A stretch of 64,000 nt of DNA, taken from positions 1,798,001-1,862,000 of the forward strand of contig NZ_JACBZM010000001.1 in the NCBI RefSeq assembly GCF_013408525.1, in the 5' to 3' direction. Made by a program: the position numbers and the translations under genes. Source of the stretch: Nocardioides aromaticivorans (lineage in GTDB: Bacteria > Actinomycetota > Actinomycetes > Propionibacteriales > Nocardioidaceae). A model generated the notes under the pieces. It was not told where the DNA came from and made no database searches. It saw only the letters and a list, made by a program, of their open reading frames with translations. This document shows positions 50,457 to 58,500 of this stretch, in pieces. Numbering within the stretch: the stretch's first letter is position 1; each line of letters starts with the position of its first letter.

Positions 50457-50500
50457 CTGACGGGGTGCGGCGCCTCCTCCCTTCCGCCGCACCCCGTCAG
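50457..50500 (+). terminator. Strong hairpin between the surface protein and the FAD enzyme gene
   Basis: CTGACGGGGTGCGGCG at 50457-50472 and its exact complement at 50485-50500, 12-nt loop, 17 bp after the stop. A pyrimidine-rich but not T-rich stretch follows. It may set a lower expression level for the downstream enzymes than for the surface proteins. Confidence 0.7.
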
Positions 50501-50535
50501 TCCCCCGCACGTCCCCTCCTTCCGAGAGGCCCCCG

Positions 50536-52014
50536 ATGACCATCTCCCCCGAGAAGCCCGCGACCCAGGACGCCGAACGGCTCGTCAGCGACGAGCAGCT
50601 CGCCGCCACCAACATCCCGGTCACCCGCACGGCGACGGTGGCGACGATCGGCGGCGGCCTCGGGTCGTTCGCGCTGGTCGACCGCCTCCGGGTCGCCGGC
50701 CTGCCCACCGACGAGATCGTGGTCGTCGGCGACGCCACCTCCCCCGGCGCCGCATTCCTCGCACGCTGTGCAGCCCTCGGCCTCGACGACGACAGCCGCC
50801 TGCGCAGCGAGTCCGCGGCCCGCCTCGACAACCTCTGGGGCTTCCCCGGGTACGCCGGCCACGAGGCCCGTCGTACCCGCAGCCTCCGTCCCCTCGCCCA
50901 GCTCCTCCTCGAGGGCGTGTACGGCGACGGGTACCGCCCGACCGTCGGGATCGTCCGCGACGCGCTGGACCGCGAGGCCCGGCGGATCGGCTGGCGTGCG
51001 ATGACGACGCGCGTCCCGGCGGAGTACCTCTTCAAGCGCAGCGGCGGCGGCTACTTCGTCATCGTCCGCGAGCGCGGCGAGCTCGCGGCGATCCGTTGCG
51101 ACCACGTCCACCTGGCGCTCGGCAGCCCCGGGCCGCGGGTCACGCCCGAGGTCGCGGCGTACCGCGAGCAGTTCCCCGACAGCACCCTCCTGACCACCGC
51201 GTACGACGACAACGACGCCGCGCTCGCGACCGTCGCCCGGCGCGGGGGCGACGTGATCGTCCGGGGCGCCGGCGAGGCCGCGCTGCAGCTGCTCCGACGC
51301 CTGACCGAGGCGCGGGAGCGCCACGGCCGCGACCTCCACGTATGGCACGTCGTGCGCAGCTGGCCGGACGGCTCGAGCGGCCGCGACGAGCGCCTGGGCT
51401 TTCGCCACCAGGCGCTCGACTTCCCGCGCTCGGCGTACACCGGGAGCCTGCGCGACGAGCTGGCCACCCTCGACGAGCCCGCCCGCGGCGCGGCCATCGA
51501 GGAGCTCGGCGCCGCGTCCGTGCGCCCCCACCGCCGCGATCCTCTCGCCGCCGCCCGCGCCGAGGGGTGGTACGACGCCGTGGTCGGCGAGGTCGACCGC
51601 ATCACCGAGCAGGACGGCCGGCTCTCGGCGAGCGTCCGGCTGCAGAACGGCAAGCGGATGACGGTGAACGGGGAGCACTTCTTCGACGCCGTCGGCCTCG
51701 ACACCGACACCGCGGCCCACCCGCTCGTCGCGGACCTCGTCGCCTTCAGCCCGGTCACCACCAACGCCCTCGGCGGCCTGCGGGTCGACGAGCAGTGGGC
51801 GGTCGACGGCGGCGCCAGCGGCGACGGGCGGATGTTCGCGACCGGGAGCACCGCCCGTGGGGCGCTGCTCGGCCCGGTCGACTCGTTCCTGGGGCTGCAG
51901 CAGGCGGCGCTGTCCGTCGCCGACACGCTGGCCGCGGCCGGCGTCGGCGCCCCCCTCACCCCGCTGCGGTCGGCCCGCGGCTGGTTCCAGTGGATCGGAG
52001 GGACGTCGCTGTGA
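50536..52014 (+). CDS. FAD/NAD(P)-binding protein of the surface cluster
   Basis: This 492-residue protein has an N-terminal Rossmann dinucleotide site (TVATIGGGLGSFALVDRLRVAGL, about residues 36-58). A second nucleotide-binding region lies near 237 (VIVRGAGEAALQLLRRL), and a late GRMFATGSTARGALLGPVDSFLGLQQA matches the FAD-binding end of such oxidoreductases. There is no signal peptide, so it is cytosolic. Substrate unknown. Its GTGA overlap with the next gene (pseudo-sortase 1) ties it firmly to the sortase-like genes, which is unusual for a flavin enzyme. Confidence 0.78.
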   Translation: MTISPEKPATQDAERLVSDEQLAATNIPVTRTATVATIGGGLGSFALVDRLRVAGLPTDEIVVVGDATSPGAAFLARCAALGLDDDSRLRSESAARLDNLWGFPGYAGHEARRTRSLRPLAQLLLEGVYGDGYRPTVGIVRDALDREARRIGWRAMTTRVPAEYLFKRSGGGYFVIVRERGELAAIRCDHVHLALGSPGPRVTPEVAAYREQFPDSTLLTTAYDDNDAALATVARRGGDVIVRGAGEAALQLLRRLTEARERHGRDLHVWHVVRSWPDGSSGRDERLGFRHQALDFPRSAYTGSLRDELATLDEPARGAAIEELGAASVRPHRRDPLAAARAEGWYDAVVGEVDRITEQDGRLSASVRLQNGKRMTVNGEHFFDAVGLDTDTAAHPLVADLVAFSPVTTNALGGLRVDEQWAVDGGASGDGRMFATGSTARGALLGPVDSFLGLQQAALSVADTLAAAGVGAPLTPLRSARGWFQWIGGTSL

Positions 52015-53150
52015 CCCCCACCCTCGCCGGACGCCTGCAGACCCGGCTGGCGCTCAGCCTCCTCGTCGGCGTCCCCCTGTCCCTGCTCGCGGCGATCCTG
52101 CTCGGCGCACTGGGGTGGGGGGACGCCCTGCGCGGCCTCGCCGCGATCACGGTCCTCGGCTGCGGCTGGGACGCGCTCTTCCAGGCCGTTCAGGAGCGCC
52201 GTTGGGACCGCGACTGGCCGCGGCTGCTGACGCTCCTGTCGTGGCTCCCCGAGGCCGCCGGGTCGTGGCTGGTGCTCCGGGCGTTCGACGCCGCGGCGCC
52301 GCCGGGCACCCACCTGGCCTTCTTCACGCTGGTGTGGGGCGGGATGCTCGCGGCCCGCGCGGCCGTGCTGCCCGTCCTGCTGCCCCGGTGGCGGCACCAG
52401 GGCCAGCGCCTGGCCGGTGCCCTGCCCCTTGCCCGACCGGCCGCCGCGTCGACGCCCGAGCCGGCCAGCCAGCCGGCGCGGACCAGGCTGTCGATCGGCA
52501 CCACCTTCCCCGGCCTGCGCCCGGGCCACCGGCAGCTCGCGATGCTCGCGCTGTTCGTCGGCGTCGTCGGCTCGATCGTCTTCCTCGCGCCGCTCTTCGA
52601 CCGCGAGCCGACGACCTCGGCGGCCAGCGACACCGGGCCGGGCGGCCCCGGCGGCGGGGACGCGATGTCCGCGGACATGGCGCACCACGGCGCCGACGAC
52701 CGCACGTGGAACACCCACCACCGCGTCCGTCCGACGTCGATCGAGTTCCCCGCCGCCCACCTGTCCGCGTCGCTGGCGAAGGTCCGCCAGGACGCCTCGG
52801 GCGTGCTGGTCGCGCCGGATCCAGCGAAGCCCGCCTGGTTCAGCCGGGGCGCCGCTCCGGGGCAGGCGGGTCCGGCCGTGCTCATCGGCTCCGTCGACGG
52901 GGCGTTCGCCGGTCTCGAGAAGGCCGCTCCCGGCCAGTCGCTCCGGATCGTCCGCGCCGACGGCAGCCAGGTCTTCTTCACCGTCGACCGCGTCGCCGAG
53001 GTGGACGCCCGCTCCTTCCCGACCCGGAAGGTGTACGGCGCCGCCGAGGACCCGCTGCTGCGGCTGGTCGGCTACGACGACTCGTCCGGCCGCAACACCA
53101 TCGTCTTCGCCCGCGCGGTGATGATGGTGCAGGCGCCGGCCAAGGGCTGA
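52011..53150 (+). CDS. Polytopic membrane protein with catalytically degenerate sortase domain (pseudo-sortase 1)
   Basis: This 379-residue protein has about five hydrophobic helices in residues 12-195. An extracytoplasmic region then aligns with the class F sortase two genes on: AVLIGSVDG against SVLAGHVDS, FTVDRVAEVDARSFPTRKVYGA against FTVDRVDVVTKSAFPTRRVYGA, and LLRLVGYDDSSGRNTIVFA against ELRLITCGG...NVVVFA. At the two catalytic positions it has Ser294 (for His) and Tyr355 (for Cys), so transpeptidation is not expected. The GTG at 52011 overlaps the FAD gene stop. A scaffold, receptor or regulator of the active sortase is a reasonable guess. Confidence 0.75.
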   Translation: MTPTLAGRLQTRLALSLLVGVPLSLLAAILLGALGWGDALRGLAAITVLGCGWDALFQAVQERRWDRDWPRLLTLLSWLPEAAGSWLVLRAFDAAAPPGTHLAFFTLVWGGMLAARAAVLPVLLPRWRHQGQRLAGALPLARPAAASTPEPASQPARTRLSIGTTFPGLRPGHRQLAMLALFVGVVGSIVFLAPLFDREPTTSAASDTGPGGPGGGDAMSADMAHHGADDRTWNTHHRVRPTSIEFPAAHLSASLAKVRQDASGVLVAPDPAKPAWFSRGAAPGQAGPAVLIGSVDGAFAGLEKAAPGQSLRIVRADGSQVFFTVDRVAEVDARSFPTRKVYGAAEDPLLRLVGYDDSSGRNTIVFARAVMMVQAPAKG

Positions 53151-53151
53151 C

Positions 53152-53790
53152 ATGGGCGCCCGGCGTACCCTTCCGCGGCCCCGGGTCGGGCGGCGCGCCG
53201 CCGTGCTCGCGTCGGGGGTCGCGCTGGGGCTCGCCCTCCTCGCGCTGACGGACGACGACGCGACGACGGCGGACCGCCCGGGCACGGTCGTGGCGGAGCA
53301 GCCCGCCCCCGCCCCGCAAGCGACGGCGGGGCGTCGGCCCGTGCGCTTGCGGGTCCCCCGGATCGGTATCGACACCGGCCTCCTGCGGCTCGGGCTCACG
53401 GCCCGCCGCGAGCTCGAGGTGCCACCCATGCGGAAGGCCGACACCGCGGGTTGGTACGACCGCTCCCCCGTTCCCGGCGACGCCGGGCCCTCGGTCCTGG
53501 CCGGGCACGTCGACTCCCGCTCGGGGCCGGCCGTCTTCTACCGGTTGCGCGAGCTGCGCCGCGGCGACCGGGTCGTGGTCGACCGCGACGACGGCCGGCG
53601 CGCGACCTTCACCGTCGACCGGGTCGACGTGGTGACCAAGTCCGCCTTCCCCACCCGCCGCGTGTACGGCGCCACGACCCGCCCCGAGCTCCGGCTGATC
53701 ACCTGCGGCGGCACCTTCGACCACGCCACCGACGACTACCTCTCCAATGTCGTCGTCTTCGCCCACCTCACCCACCTCACGACCGCCTGA
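53152..53790 (+). CDS. Class F sortase (catalytic residues present)
   Basis: This 212-residue protein has an N-terminal signal/anchor helix (AAVLASGVALGLALLAL), then a sortase beta-barrel with LRVPRIGIDTGLLRLG, LAGHVDS (His119) and LRLITCGGTFD (Cys185), the class F layout in actinobacteria. It would cut a sorting motif and attach the protein to the wall or to another acceptor. It is the only one of three neighbouring sortase-fold proteins with both residues. I cannot place the catalytic arginine with certainty. It lies 1 bp after pseudo-sortase 1. Repeat protein 2 is the only candidate substrate seen in the cluster. Confidence 0.9.
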   Translation: MGARRTLPRPRVGRRAAVLASGVALGLALLALTDDDATTADRPGTVVAEQPAPAPQATAGRRPVRLRVPRIGIDTGLLRLGLTARRELEVPPMRKADTAGWYDRSPVPGDAGPSVLAGHVDSRSGPAVFYRLRELRRGDRVVVDRDDGRRATFTVDRVDVVTKSAFPTRRVYGATTRPELRLITCGGTFDHATDDYLSNVVVFAHLTHLTTA

Positions 53791-53803
53791 ACCGGAGGGC
53801 CCC

Positions 53804-54406
53804 ATGACCAGCACGTCCACCGTCAGCCGCCAGCGACGCGTCGTCGTCGCGGGCTTCGCCGCCTGCCTGGTCCTCGGCGTCGGCGCCGTCGCGTTCGGAG
53901 GCGGTACGACGGCCTCCCCGGAGCCCGAGTCCGCGCCGACGACCGGGGCCACCGCCGCCACGCTGCCCGCGTCGCGCCCGGTGCGGATCCACATCGACCG
54001 GCTCGACGTCACCGCGAAGGTGCGCGTGCTGCGGGCCGCTGACGACGGCGCGACGCTCGCCCTGCCGCCGCTGCGCGCCACCGGCTGGGACGCCACGTCG
54101 GCGACGCCCGGCGAGGCCGGCATCACCGTGGTGACGGGCTACATCGCCCGCACCACCCGTGAGCCGGGCGTGCTGAAGGGGCTGGCCCGGCTGCGCGAGG
54201 GCGACGTGGTGACCCTGCGCCGCAAGGACGGCCGGAGCGTCGACTACCGGGTCACCGGCATCGCCTACTACCCCCAGGGCCGGTTCCCCGCGAAGCACGT
54301 GTTCTCCCGGACCACCCGCCCCGAGCTGCGCCTGATCAGCACCGGCGGCCCGCTGCACCGCGGCGACCCGCTCGGCAACGCGGTCGTCACGGCGGTCGCC
54401 GACTGA
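53804..54406 (+). CDS. Catalytically degenerate sortase-fold protein (pseudo-sortase 2)
   Basis: This 200-residue protein has an N-terminal helix (VVVAGFAACLVLGVGAVAFGG) and a sortase-like domain collinear with the class F enzyme before it: IHIDRLDVTAKV, VVTGYIARTTREPGVL, FPAKHVFSRTTRPELRLISTGGPL. The catalytic His is replaced by Tyr113 and the Cys by Thr180. Overall similarity to the active sortase is clear, so this is a duplicate that lost the active site rather than an unrelated protein. GGAGG precedes the ATG. It is the last gene of the cluster, with a convergent MerR gene following. Confidence 0.82.
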   Translation: MTSTSTVSRQRRVVVAGFAACLVLGVGAVAFGGGTTASPEPESAPTTGATAATLPASRPVRIHIDRLDVTAKVRVLRAADDGATLALPPLRATGWDATSATPGEAGITVVTGYIARTTREPGVLKGLARLREGDVVTLRRKDGRSVDYRVTGIAYYPQGRFPAKHVFSRTTRPELRLISTGGPLHRGDPLGNAVVTAVAD

Positions 54407-54424
54407 GCCTGCGGACCGACCCCG

Positions 54425-54877
54425 TCAGCCGTGGGTCGACGCGTGCCGGGCGAGCAGCGGGAGGCCCCTCGTCGTACCGGCGACGATGTCCTCGACGTGC
54501 GCCTGGAAGCCGGGGCAGGTGGTGATGTCGTGGGCGCGGCACTCCAGCGCGTGCTGGGTGAGGTGGCGTGAGCGCTCGAGCTCGGCCTGGCGCCGGTCGA
54601 GCTCGTCGAGGTGGGCGCGCAGTGCGTCGCGCCGCCCGTCGGTGGAGGCGTCGACGAGCGTCCGGATCTGCTCGAGGCTCATCCCGGAGGCCTTGCTGGC
54701 GATGATCGTCGCCACGCGGTAGGCGTCGTCCTCGCCGTACACGCGACGACCGGCGGCGTCGCGCTCCGGCGCCAGCAGGCCCCGTTCCTCCCAGTGCCGC
54801 AGCACGTGGGGCTCGAGCTCGAAGCGCTCGGCGAGGTCGCCGATCGACCAGCGGATGTCACGACGGCTTGACTTCAT
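54425..54877 (-). CDS. MerR-family regulator
   Basis: This protein of about 150 residues has the MerR winged HTH (WSIGDLAERFELEPHVLRHWEERGLLAPER, wing AGRRVYGEDDAYRVATI), a dimerisation coiled coil (about 85-110) and a C-terminal part with two cysteines (ALECRAHDITTCPGF) that might bind a metal or sense redox state. The ATG at 54877 (or GTG at 54883) lies inside the long palindrome that should be its operator. The divergent FAD disulfide reductase-like gene is the obvious target. Confidence 0.9.
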   Translation of the reverse strand: MKSSRRDIRWSIGDLAERFELEPHVLRHWEERGLLAPERDAAGRRVYGEDDAYRVATIIASKASGMSLEQIRTLVDASTDGRRDALRAHLDELDRRQAELERSRHLTQHALECRAHDITTCPGFQAHVEDIVAGTTRGLPLLARHASTHG

Positions 54878-54892
54878 GTCCACATGAAGTCA
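54869..54892 (+). promoter_or_regulatory. MerR operator
   Basis: TGACTTCATGT and ACATGAAGTCA are perfect 11-bp arms around CC. TTGACT at 54868-54873 can serve as -35 of the divergent reductase gene, so the dyad occupies the promoter spacer, as MerR regulators require. It also covers the merR start codon. Confidence 0.75.
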
Positions 54893-54943
54893 CATGCTCG
54901 TGACCAGCGTCAACCCACGGACTCGTGCAGGAAAGGGATCACC

Positions 54944-55861
54944 ATGAATGACATCCACGACGTCGCCGTCATCGGCGCCGGATCGGCCGGGCTGCAGGCC
55001 GCACAGACCCTCGGCCGGATGCACCAGCGCACCCTGGTGCTCGGCACCGACCGCTACCGCAACGACCCGACCGGCCACATGCACAACTTCCTCGGCCACG
55101 ACGGCGCCCCGCCGGCCGAGCTGCGCACGGCCGCCCGCAAGGACGCCGAGGCGTACGACGACGTCGAGCTCCGCGACGCCGAGGTGCTCCGCATCTCGGG
55201 TGGGCTCGGCGACTTCGTCCTCGAGCTCGCCGGCGAGGAGCCGGTGCGTGCGCGCCGGGTGCTGCTGGCGAGCGGCGTGCGCGACACCCTCCCCGACGTC
55301 CCGGGCGTCGCGGAGGAGTTCGGCGACCTGGTCGCCCACTGCCCGTTCTGCCACGGCCACGAGTTCGCGGGCACCCGCGTCGGCATCCTCGGCTCCGCGC
55401 CGCACGTCGCCGCGATGGCGTCGATGGTCGGGCCGATCGCGCGCGAGGTGGTCGTCCTCGCCCACGGGGGCGAGCTCGACGACGCCACGACGGCGAGCCT
55501 CGCCCGGCTCGGGGTCCCGGTCGTGGCGGGCGCCGTGGTCGCCGTACACCGGGAGGGCGAGGGGCTCCTCGTCGACGTCGCCGGCGAGGAGCCGGTCGCG
55601 CTCGGTGGGCTCTTCGTCAAGACCGACTGGGCGCTGGCCGCACCGTACGCGGGCCAGCTCGGCCTCGAGCTGTCCGAGACGGGCGCGGTCGTGGTCGACG
55701 CCTTCGGCCGGACCAGCGTCCCCGGCGTGTACGCCGCCGGCGACATGGCCCAGGGCCCGGGTCTCCCGATGCCGATGGCCTCGGTGCTGGTGGCCGCGTC
55801 GGGCGGCCTGGTCGCGGCCGCCGCCTGCGTGCAGGACGCCGCGCTGGCCCGGATCGCCTGA
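54944..55861 (+). CDS. Thioredoxin reductase-like FAD/NAD(P) oxidoreductase
   Basis: This 305-residue protein has the FAD site DVAVIGAGSAGLQAAQTL (about residues 6-23), the redox-active CPFC in VAHCPFCHGHEF (about residues 131-142) and the C-terminal FAD motif TSVPGVYAAGDMAQGPG. The NAD(P) site is GILGSAPHVAAMAS, where the usual GxGxxG is weakened. It resembles the single-gene thioredoxin reductase-like proteins in actinobacteria that act on small thiols or a dedicated partner. The ATG has GGAAAGGG upstream. It is likely induced through the MerR protein. Confidence 0.9.
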   Translation: MNDIHDVAVIGAGSAGLQAAQTLGRMHQRTLVLGTDRYRNDPTGHMHNFLGHDGAPPAELRTAARKDAEAYDDVELRDAEVLRISGGLGDFVLELAGEEPVRARRVLLASGVRDTLPDVPGVAEEFGDLVAHCPFCHGHEFAGTRVGILGSAPHVAAMASMVGPIAREVVVLAHGGELDDATTASLARLGVPVVAGAVVAVHREGEGLLVDVAGEEPVALGGLFVKTDWALAAPYAGQLGLELSETGAVVVDAFGRTSVPGVYAAGDMAQGPGLPMPMASVLVAASGGLVAAAACVQDAALARIA

Positions 55862-55869
55862 CGCGCCGC

Positions 55870-55938
55870 CGGGATAGTCCCGGACGAAAAGCACCGAGTC
55901 CCCGGCGATTCTGGTGCTTTTCGTCCGGGACTATCCCG
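55870..55938. terminator. Bidirectional terminator with perfect 26-bp stem
   Basis: CGGGATAGTCCCGGACGAAA and the next six bases (55870-55895) are exactly complementary to 55913-55938. The loop is 17 nt. AAAAG/CTTTT inside the stem gives short T-tracts on both strands. It lies between two convergent stops. Confidence 0.85.
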
Positions 55939-55943
55939 AGCGG

Positions 55944-56510
55944 TCAGTACCAGCCGACGGCCTCGGAGTGCGCCCACGCCTTCTGGGGCGTGCCGTAGCG
56001 GGCGCCGATGTAGGCCAGGCCCCAGTTGATCTGGGTCTCCGGGTTGGTGCGCCAGTCGCTGCCGACGACGGCCATCTTGGTGCCGGGCAGCGACTGGGGG
56101 ATGCCGTAGGCGCCGGAGCTCGGGTTCTCGGCGAGGTGGTTCCAGCCGGACTCGCGCTGCCAGAGCGCGTCGAGGTAGGCCCACTGCTCCTCGGGGAAGC
56201 CGAACTCGATCATCAGCTGGTAGCCGAGCGCCCGGTTGGAGCCGCGGTCCACGTCGGCCGGGATCGGGGCCTGCGGGAGGTTCTTCGCGATCCGCTCGGC
56301 CCGGCGGGCGAGCTGCGCCATGATCTCGACGTCCGGTACGTCGGCCCGGGCACCGGACCGCGAGAGCTCGTCCGTGCGCGGTGTCGGCGTCGGGGTCGGC
56401 GCGGCACTCGTCGGCGGTGCCGGGTCGGGAGTGGCCTCAGGGGTCGCCGCGGTCCCGCACGCGGTCGCGAGCAGCGCGACGGCGGCGCACAGCGCGGACC
56501 GACCCCCCAT
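55944..56510 (-). CDS. Lipoprotein with lytic transglycosylase-like domain
   Basis: This 188-residue protein has a lipobox (ALLATAC, Cys18), a Pro/Thr-rich linker (about 20-45) and a goose-lysozyme/SLT-like C-terminal region: WQRESGWNHLAENPSSGAYGIPQSLPG contains the catalytic glutamate and the AYGIPQ motif. INWGLAYIGARYGTPQKAWAH follows. It is expected to cleave peptidoglycan glycan strands at the outer face of the membrane. The ATG at 56510 was chosen, since the upstream extension is repeat-rich DNA. Confidence 0.85.
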   Translation of the reverse strand: MGGRSALCAAVALLATACGTAATPEATPDPAPPTSAAPTPTPTPRTDELSRSGARADVPDVEIMAQLARRAERIAKNLPQAPIPADVDRGSNRALGYQLMIEFGFPEEQWAYLDALWQRESGWNHLAENPSSGAYGIPQSLPGTKMAVVGSDWRTNPETQINWGLAYIGARYGTPQKAWAHSEAVGWY

Positions 56511-56554
56511 GGGAGTCGACCGTACGTCAGTCGCGGGGCTTGCGCGACCGATTG

Positions 56555-56712
56555 CGGTCACGCGGCTGAGTGGCGCCGTCGCGAGCGCCGTGAGGCGCGT
56601 GCGATGGCAAGGCGCCGTCGCGAAGGCATGCTGGGCGCACGTCGAGCGTCGGCAACGCAGCCGGCGCGCGTGCATCGCGGCGCGCAGCAGGCGCCACTCA
56701 GCCGCGTGACCG
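56555..56712. repeat. Long-range perfect 23-bp inverted repeat
   Basis: CGGTCACGCGGCTGAGTGGC plus GCC at 56555-56577 is exactly reverse-complemented at 56690-56712. The 112-bp interior has two GGCGCCGTCGCGA direct repeats. The right arm covers the last codons of the RNA helicase gene. No gene was recognised inside. Confidence 0.8.
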
Positions 56713-58425
56713 CTTAGGCGGACCGTAGTCCTTCGCCAGCTCGATGAGCTTGCCGCTGATCCGGGTGTTCTTCAGCCGCTCCCACTGGTCCGGGCTGAGC
56801 TGCGCGGGCAGCTCGACGATCGAGTAGTCCGGCCGGATCGTGATCTTGCCGAAGTCGCGACGGTCGAGGCCGCCCTCGTTGGCAAGGGCGCCGACGATCT
56901 GGCGGGGCTCGACGCGGTGCCGCTTGCCGACCTGGATCTTGTAGGCCTGGAAGTTGCCGCCGGAGCGCGGCGCACGGTCGCGTCCGCCCCGGTCGCCGCG
57001 GTCGCCCCGGTCGAAGCGGTCGCCACCGCGACGGTCGTCGCGGTCGTCGTACTCGCGACGGGGGCGGCGCTCCGGCTCGGGCTCGGGCTCGAGGAGGAGC
57101 GGGGTGTCGCCCTGCATCACGATCGCCAGGGCGGCGGCGACGTCGACCTCGGGGACGTCGTGCTCCTTGATGTAGTGGCTCACCACGTCGCGGAAGAAGG
57201 AGATGCTCGGCGACTCGAGCGCGGCGGTGATCTGGTCGTCGAAGCGGCTCAGCCGCGACTCGTTGATCGCGTCGACGCTCGGGAGCTGCATCTGCTCGAG
57301 GGTGGAGCGGGTGGCCTTCTCGATGTGCTTGAGGAGGTAGCGCTCGCGCGGGGTGATGAACGAGATCGCGTCACCGCTGCGGCCGGCACGGCCGGTGCGG
57401 CCGATCCGGTGCACGTAGGCCTCGGTGTCGGTCGGGATGTCGTAGTTGAAGACGTGGCTGATCCGGGGCACGTCGATGCCGCGCGCGGCGACGTCGGTCG
57501 CGACGAGGATGTCGAGCTTGCCGTCCTTGAGCTGGTTGACGGTCCGCTCGCGCTGCGCCTGCACGATGTCGCCGTTGATGGCGGCGGCGCTGTAGCCGCG
57601 GGCGCGCAGCTTCTCGGCGAGGGTCTCGGTCTCGTTCTTCGTGCGGACGAAGACGATGGCGCCCTCGAAGTTCTCGACCTCGAGGATCCGGGTCAGCGCG
57701 TCGACCTTCTGCGGGTAGCTGACGATCAGGTAGCGCTGCCGGATGTTCTCGGCGGTCCGGGTCTTGCGCTCGATGGCGATCTCGACCGGGTCCTTGAGGT
57801 AGGTCTGCGACAGCGCGCGGATCTGCTTCGGCATCGTGGCCGAGAAGAGCGCGACCTGCTTGTCGGCCGGGGTGTCGGCGAGGATCGTCTCGACGTCCTC
57901 CGCGAAGCCCATGTTGAGCATCTCGTCGGCCTCGTCGAGGACGAGGAAGCGCAGCTCGGTGAGGTCGAGCGTGCCCTTCTCGAGGTGGTCCATGATCCGG
58001 CCCGGCGTGCCGACGACGATGTCGACGCCACGGCGCAGCGCGGACAGCTGGACGCCGTAGCCCTGGCCGCCGTAGACGGGGAGGACGCTGACGCCGCGCA
58101 GGTTGGCGGCGTACTTCTCGAACGCCTCGCAGACCTGCAGGGCCAGCTCGCGCGTCGGCGCGAGCACCAGCGCCTGTGGCTGTCCCTCGGTACGACGCTG
58201 GGTGAGGTCGAGCTGGTCGAGGATCGGCAGCGCGAAGGCCGCCGTCTTGCCGGTGCCGGTCTGGGCGAGGCCCATCACGTCGCGCCCCTGGAGCAGGTGC
58301 GGGATCGTCTGCGCCTGGATCGCCGACGGCGTCTCGTAGCCGACGTCGGTCAGCGCCTGCAGGATCCGGTCGCCGAGGCCGAGGTCGGCAAAAGTCGTGG
58401 TCTCGTTCTCAGCGGTCTCACTCAC
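56698..58425 (-). CDS. DEAD-box RNA helicase (DeaD/CsdA-like)
   Basis: This 575-residue protein has the Q motif (YETPSAIQAQTIPHLL), motif I AQTGTGKTAAF, motif II DEADEML, motif III SATMP and motif VI HRIGRTGRAGRSG. A low-complexity Arg/Asp/Gly tail (about 455-495, YDDRDDRRGGDRFDRGDRGD) follows, then a DbpA-type RNA-binding domain (FQAYKIQVGKRHRVEPRQIVGALANEGG). It unwinds RNA in ribosome assembly or mRNA decay and is often cold-induced. The last codons lie in a 23-bp inverted-repeat arm. Confidence 0.96.
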   Translation of the reverse strand: MSETAENETTTFADLGLGDRILQALTDVGYETPSAIQAQTIPHLLQGRDVMGLAQTGTGKTAAFALPILDQLDLTQRRTEGQPQALVLAPTRELALQVCEAFEKYAANLRGVSVLPVYGGQGYGVQLSALRRGVDIVVGTPGRIMDHLEKGTLDLTELRFLVLDEADEMLNMGFAEDVETILADTPADKQVALFSATMPKQIRALSQTYLKDPVEIAIERKTRTAENIRQRYLIVSYPQKVDALTRILEVENFEGAIVFVRTKNETETLAEKLRARGYSAAAINGDIVQAQRERTVNQLKDGKLDILVATDVAARGIDVPRISHVFNYDIPTDTEAYVHRIGRTGRAGRSGDAISFITPRERYLLKHIEKATRSTLEQMQLPSVDAINESRLSRFDDQITAALESPSISFFRDVVSHYIKEHDVPEVDVAAALAIVMQGDTPLLLEPEPEPERRPRREYDDRDDRRGGDRFDRGDRGDRGGRDRAPRSGGNFQAYKIQVGKRHRVEPRQIVGALANEGGLDRRDFGKITIRPDYSIVELPAQLSPDQWERLKNTRISGKLIELAKDYGPPKRSRG

Positions 58426-58439
58426 CCGACAAGGGTAGT

Positions 58440-58459
58440 GGCGTGAGGCATTTCACGCC
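58440..58459 (-). terminator. Hairpin between glmS and the RNA helicase gene
   Basis: GGCGTGA-n6-TCACGCC stem 42 bp after the glmS stop and 15 bp before the helicase start. There is no T-tract. It could also affect helicase translation. Confidence 0.4.
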
Positions 58460-58500
58460 GGATCGTCGGCGCGGTGCCGTGCGTCACGCCCGTGCCGCGC

